Assembly: GCA_003152255.1 (NCBI GenBank)
Contig: PLZT01000544.1
Coordinates: forward strand, 3,767 to 20,915
Source: Methylocystaceae bacterium
GTDB lineage: Bacteria > Pseudomonadota > Alphaproteobacteria > Rhizobiales > Beijerinckiaceae
Length of the DNA: 17,149 bases
Reading direction: 5' to 3'
Shown: positions 13,878 through 17,149 of the stretch, in pieces
Position numbering within the stretch: position 1 is the first letter of the stretch
Layout of the letters: every line of letters begins with the position of its first letter
Program-made: the position numbers and the translations under genes
The notes under the pieces: generated by a model
What the model was told of the DNA's origin: nothing
The model's database searches: none
What the model saw: only the letters and a program-made list of their open reading frames with translations

Positions 13878-16800
13878 TGCTGTACCTCTTCGGGATCGAC
13901 CTTGATCTGCTCGGACGTCTCTTGCAGGAACTCCGTGAGATCGGCGCCGCTGGCGAACTTGAACTCGCCGAAGGTGAATTCGACCTCCGCCGCCTCGTCC
14001 CCGATGGCCGTGCGCGCGGCGCTTATGAACGCCTCTATGGCGTCGGGAGCGAGATCCGTTCCTGGCCCGAAGCGCGTGGTGGCGTTCCTGTCGCCCTTGC
14101 CGACCGTGACGACGACGCCGTTGCCGAAGGTCGCCCTGTTTTTCTTGCCGGCGCGGATCGTGACGAAGGTGTCCGCCGTCGTCGCGAGCTTGGTCTTCTT
14201 GGCGACCGTCGCCGGCTTGCCGGGATCGATGGTCGCCTTGCCGCCCGTCACCGCGCGGACGGTGAAGTTCCTCGAGACCGAGACGCCTGCGTCCTCGGCG
14301 TAGGCGTAGATCGTGGACTCGCCGTTGCCGGGGATGTCGATCGGCCCGCCGTAGACCTTGCCTTCCTTGACGTTGGTGCCGTCGAGGTTCCAGCGGATCT
14401 CGCCGCGCGGCTTGACCGTCAGCGTCACCGTGCGCTTGCCCATGACCTCCTTGGGGTCGTGGGTGATCGTCAATGTGTTGGTCCACTTCTCCGCCGGGCC
14501 CGTCTCATGCTTGCCCTCGGGGTCGACCGCGAGGAACCACAGGACCGTCTCGTCGGTCTCGAAGGTGAAGTCGGGAACCGCGGGCGACGACGCCGACACG
14601 GCGTCCGTCGGCGCGAAATGGATGCGAACCTTGTCCCCGCTGTTGATGGCCGTCAGGTCGATGGTCGCCTTGCCGTCGTCGGCGCGGGTGCGGGTTACGG
14701 CCTTCACCGCCGTCTTCGCCGGCGGGAAAGGCCCCTTTTCGACATAGCCGTCGCCGTTGTCGCGCCACGCGCCGGTGTTGACCGCCCGCTTACGCAACTC
14801 GTCGAGGCCCTTCGCCGGCAGCCAAGGCCAACGCACGTTGCAGATGGCCTGCTCCTCGATGTCCTTCCAGCGGGCGCGCCGGTCGCCGCCGGCGATCCAG
14901 AGCATCTGCTCGGCGCGCCTGCGAAGGGTATCGGCGTTGGCGTCGGTGACCTCCTTGTAGAGCTTCGACGCCCCGGTGGAGGCCAGCGCCTCCTCGACGG
15001 CCGTCTCGCCGTCGATCGAATTCGACTTGCCGTCCTTGGCCTTGGTCGGCGTCATCTTGAGGGGAACCGACAGCAGGCCGTCGCCATCCTTGGGGTGCCG
15101 CCCGGGATAGTAGAGGCGGTTGAACAGGCTGGTCAGGGTCGAATTGAACTCGAATTCGGCGAGTTCGGCCTCCTCGTTCAGCTCCGCGACGTTGGGCGAC
15201 TTGTCGCCGCCGTCCTCGTCCCGAACCTTGGCGACCGCCCAGATGCGCCGAACCCGGTCCTCCAGCTTGGCGAGATCGCTGCCGTCGCCGGTCAGGATGC
15301 AGAAGTTGTTCTTCTGGACGACCGCGTCGAACAGGCGCTTGGCGTCCTCGGGCGGCACCTTCTTGTCGGGGCTGAGGACGAGCAGCAGGCGACCGCCGCC
15401 GGTCTTGATGTCCTCGATCTTCGGCAGGGCGAGAAGCTCGGAATAGGCGGTCTTACGGCGGGGCTCGAAGACGGCGAGGAGGCGCCGCTGCAATTCGGCG
15501 TCGATCTTCGGTTGCGCGGCGCCCTCGGCGTATTTCTCGATCTTCTTGCGAAGGTTTTCGTTCTTGGCGAACACCCAAGCATCGTTGTCGCGCCGGTGCA
15601 GATACCAGCACTCCCCGCGCAGCTGCTCGAACGCGTCGTCGAACTCGATCGCGGAGCGAAGGGGAGCGACGAGGTTTTCGATGAGCTGGAGCTTGGTGAG
15701 CCCCTTCACGGCGCCGCTCGCCTCGGGCAGCGACGCCATCAGTACGAGGCGGGCGACCTGACTGGCGGAATCGCGGCCCATCTGCTCGTCGATGACCTGC
15801 GCGTGGCCCCGGGCGCTTTCCGTGCCGGCGATGTCGTGGGCGATGGCGCCCGACAGGTCGTAGATGTTGGTCATGCCGTCGCGGATATCCGCCTGCGTCA
15901 AGTCGATGTGCTGGCAGCCGACCAAATAGACGTCGTTGGTCGGGCGCTCCTGAACGGAGCGCACCATCATCGCGGCGAGGGTCATGAGACCGCGGGTCTG
16001 CCGGAAGGCCTCGTTGTCCTTGAACAGAGCGAGGATGTGCTTGAAGGACGGATGGAACGGGTAGGAGGCGGAGATCTCGTCGGCGATCTGCTCGGCGGAC
16101 TTCGTTACGGTCTTGGAGCGTACCGCATCCGAGATGGCCTCGGAGAAGGCGGTCGCCACGGAATCCACGACGCCCGCGTCGGGCTCGGCAAGAAGCAGGC
16201 GCCGGCGGAGGATGTGGTAGATCTCGTCGGAACCCAGTTCCACCGGCGTGATGCTCTTGGCCTGCCGCGCGGACTCCTTCTGCAAATCTCCGTTGGCCTT
16301 CTGGATCATCGCGGCGATCTGCTGCGAGGCGCCGTGATAGCTGCCGGAAAGATTCGAGATGACGATGCAGAGGCGCTTCAGTTTCAGCGCGGCGGAGAGC
16401 AGGTTCGCGACGGCGTAGACCGTGACGTCCGCGAGCGTGCCGCCGCCGACGGGCTGCGTGACGCCGTAGCCGAAATAGGGCGGCAACTCGTCGAGCAGGA
16501 TCAATGTCGGCTCATCGCCGATGAGGTTGACCCAATCCTTCTCGTTCGGCGCCTGCGGACTGCCCTTATAGAATTCGACGAAATCGCCGGCCTTGCCCAG
16601 TTGCTCGGCGATGTCGCCCCATAGGTGCTTGTCGCGGGAGATCGACCGACCCGAGATGGCGACGACGCGCGCCTCGGCCGGCGTGAAGCCCTGCGCGATC
16701 TCCTTGGGGACGAGATGCGCGAGGCCGGGATTGGCGGCGAGATACCCGAGGGCAAGCATGGAGTGCGTCTTGCCGCCACCCATGGACTGCTTGAGTTCGA

Positions 16801-17011
16801 AGACGGCCTGTCCCGACGACCCCGCGAGACGCTGGAGCCCCTGCCGCAGCAAGGTGTGCATGCCGCCGGTGACATAGGTCTTCCTGAAGAACGCTTCCGC
16901 GGCGCCGGCGTCGTGGCCGACGAGATCCTCGAGGCTCTCGATCTGGTCGCTGAGCGCGTAATCTATGGCCTTAGGGTCGAACCGGCAGGCGTCCTTGACC
17001 GTTTGCAGCAT
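13874..17011 (-). CDS. DUF499 AAA-type ATPase, first gene of the restriction-like operon
   Basis: The protein has 1045 residues. Walker A is SMGGGKTHS (Lys81, Thr82) and Walker B is LILLDELPPYFG (Asp174, Glu175). About 315-350 is a lid-like segment (YPFHPSFKHILALFKDN, then TRGLMTLAAMM), all typical of DUF499 ATPases. A long helical middle part follows. At about 868-917 lies a strand segment (IRWNLDGTNVKEGKVYGG, then STIYAYAEDAGVSVS) that looks like the chitobiase C-terminal/Ig-like fold. The ATG at 17011 is the only usable start, because TAG closes the frame at 17024-17026. The likely role is an NTP-driven sensor or loader for the methyltransferase and helicase; this is inferred from the operon. 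Expression is probably driven from the junction with the neighbouring IS630 element. It is the promoter-proximal gene and overlaps DUF3780 by four bases. Confidence 0.88.
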   Translation of the reverse strand: MLQTVKDACRFDPKAIDYALSDQIESLEDLVGHDAGAAEAFFRKTYVTGGMHTLLRQGLQRLAGSSGQAVFELKQSMGGGKTHSMLALGYLAANPGLAHLVPKEIAQGFTPAEARVVAISGRSISRDKHLWGDIAEQLGKAGDFVEFYKGSPQAPNEKDWVNLIGDEPTLILLDELPPYFGYGVTQPVGGGTLADVTVYAVANLLSAALKLKRLCIVISNLSGSYHGASQQIAAMIQKANGDLQKESARQAKSITPVELGSDEIYHILRRRLLLAEPDAGVVDSVATAFSEAISDAVRSKTVTKSAEQIADEISASYPFHPSFKHILALFKDNEAFRQTRGLMTLAAMMVRSVQERPTNDVYLVGCQHIDLTQADIRDGMTNIYDLSGAIAHDIAGTESARGHAQVIDEQMGRDSASQVARLVLMASLPEASGAVKGLTKLQLIENLVAPLRSAIEFDDAFEQLRGECWYLHRRDNDAWVFAKNENLRKKIEKYAEGAAQPKIDAELQRRLLAVFEPRRKTAYSELLALPKIEDIKTGGGRLLLVLSPDKKVPPEDAKRLFDAVVQKNNFCILTGDGSDLAKLEDRVRRIWAVAKVRDEDGGDKSPNVAELNEEAELAEFEFNSTLTSLFNRLYYPGRHPKDGDGLLSVPLKMTPTKAKDGKSNSIDGETAVEEALASTGASKLYKEVTDANADTLRRRAEQMLWIAGGDRRARWKDIEEQAICNVRWPWLPAKGLDELRKRAVNTGAWRDNGDGYVEKGPFPPAKTAVKAVTRTRADDGKATIDLTAINSGDKVRIHFAPTDAVSASSPAVPDFTFETDETVLWFLAVDPEGKHETGPAEKWTNTLTITHDPKEVMGKRTVTLTVKPRGEIRWNLDGTNVKEGKVYGGPIDIPGNGESTIYAYAEDAGVSVSRNFTVRAVTGGKATIDPGKPATVAKKTKLATTADTFVTIRAGKKNRATFGNGVVVTVGKGDRNATTRFGPGTDLAPDAIEAFISAARTAIGDEAAEVEFTFGEFKFASGADLTEFLQETSEQIKVDPEEVQQ

Positions 17012-17040
17012 CGCTAGTACCCACTATCGTTGATTAGCGA
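17011..17040. repeat. Inverted repeat spanning the DUF499 start and its promoter region
   Basis: TCGCTA (17011-17016) and TAGCGA (17035-17040) are exact reverse complements 18 bases apart. The left arm includes the first base of the DUF499 ATG. It may be an operator or part of the IS end; six-base arms alone are weak evidence. Confidence 0.3.
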
Positions 17041-17052
17041 GTCGTGATTCAA
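17023..17052 (-). promoter_or_regulatory. Candidate promoter for the restriction-like operon
   Basis: On the minus strand TTGAAT (17047-17052) and GATAGT (17023-17028) are 18 bases apart; each matches four of six sigma-70 consensus bases. Transcription would start very near the ATG at 17011. Only 47 bases separate the DUF499 start from the divergent transposase start, so some promoter must lie here or inside the IS. Confidence 0.3.
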
Positions 17053-17058
17053 GGTTGA

Positions 17059-17149
17059 ATGCGCAGCATTCGGGACGCGACGGCGATCACCTTGACGGAT
17101 TTGGAGCGGGCCGAGCTCGAAGCCTTGGCGCGTTCGACGAAGACAGAAC
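17059..17149 (+). CDS. IS630-family transposase, N-terminal fragment at the window edge
   Basis: From the ATG at 17059 the frame reads MRSIRDATAITLTDLERAEL followed by EALARSTKTE and stays open to the last base. ITLTxxERAELEALARS is the characteristic N-terminus of a large IS630 transposase group common in alphaproteobacteria. AAGG at 17051-17054 gives a plausible ribosome-binding site. The helix-turn-helix and DDE parts would lie outside the window. It differs from the IS630 transposase at 858, which has an IstA-like start, so these are two different elements. The gene is divergent from DUF499. Confidence 0.75.
   Translation, partial: MRSIRDATAITLTDLERAELEALARSTKTE

Larger units (their letters stand above)
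17015..17149. mobile_element. End of a second IS630-type element, cut by the window edge
   Basis: The transposase start at 17059 implies that one end of the element lies within the 47 bases before it. IS630 elements insert at TA. The TA at 17015-17016 is a candidate junction, just four bases upstream of the DUF499 ATG, but the terminal repeat cannot be confirmed without the other end. Confidence 0.4.

Noticed and set aside
13922..16624. A 900-codon open frame on the plus strand, opposite DUF499
   Set aside because: Its translation is rich in Gly, Arg, Val, Leu and Asp without any domain. It is the usual antisense shadow of a GC-rich gene; DUF499 on the minus strand has clear ATPase motifs and operon context.

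Overview
The window is GC-rich DNA (about 60-65% in most genes). Its protein families point to a proteobacterium, most likely an alphaproteobacterium; this is an inference from base composition and from the style of the flavin reductase and the IS630 transposases. It reads as a defence island bounded by insertion sequences, with housekeeping genes only at the left edge.

Left edge (1-655): the C-terminal part of a flavin reductase-like protein and a small DUF2905 membrane protein, both on the plus strand. At 858-2580 lies an IS630-family element. Its transposase has an IstA-like N-terminus and is split by a frameshift near 1887, so all three DDE catalytic residues lie in the second frame. At 2737-3612 is a phage-type cytosine methyltransferase fused to an N-terminal helix-turn-helix. 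Two near-identical palindromes lie across its start region and are likely operators. Its 3' end overlaps, tail to tail, a Vsr mismatch endonuclease gene on the minus strand (3509-4000).

Centre (4001-7429): a 348-base divergent spacer leads into a translationally coupled, visibly AT-richer pair, a DUF262 (ParB/Srx-like) protein and a HEPN-domain protein with an intact RNDLAH motif. Convergent to the pair is a complete cytosine-5 DNA methyltransferase on the minus strand. Vsr and the methyltransferase are therefore separated by the DUF262-HEPN pair, which occupies the place a restriction enzyme often takes.

Right half (7551-17011, minus strand): a tight four-gene operon, transcribed DUF499 ATPase, DUF3780 protein, DUF1156 amino-methyltransferase, then a PLD-nuclease/SNF2-helicase fusion. 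Junctions are a GTGA overlap, a near-contact or TTGA overlap, and a 4-base gap. From memory, this combination matches a four-gene 'restriction-like' defence operon found in large-scale defence-island screens. The expected logic is modification by the DUF1156 enzyme and DNA attack by the PLD-helicase, with the DUF499 ATPase and DUF3780 as accessory or sensing parts. The middle of the methyltransferase gene is distinctly AT-richer than its ends, which suggests an exchanged specificity segment.

Right edge (17012-17149): the 5' end of a second IS630-type transposase, divergent from DUF499 with only 47 bases between the start codons. The operon's promoter therefore probably lies in or at the edge of the IS. 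The least described part of the window is the DUF262-HEPN unit and its placement between Vsr and the methyltransferase. No tRNA, rRNA or CRISPR array was seen.
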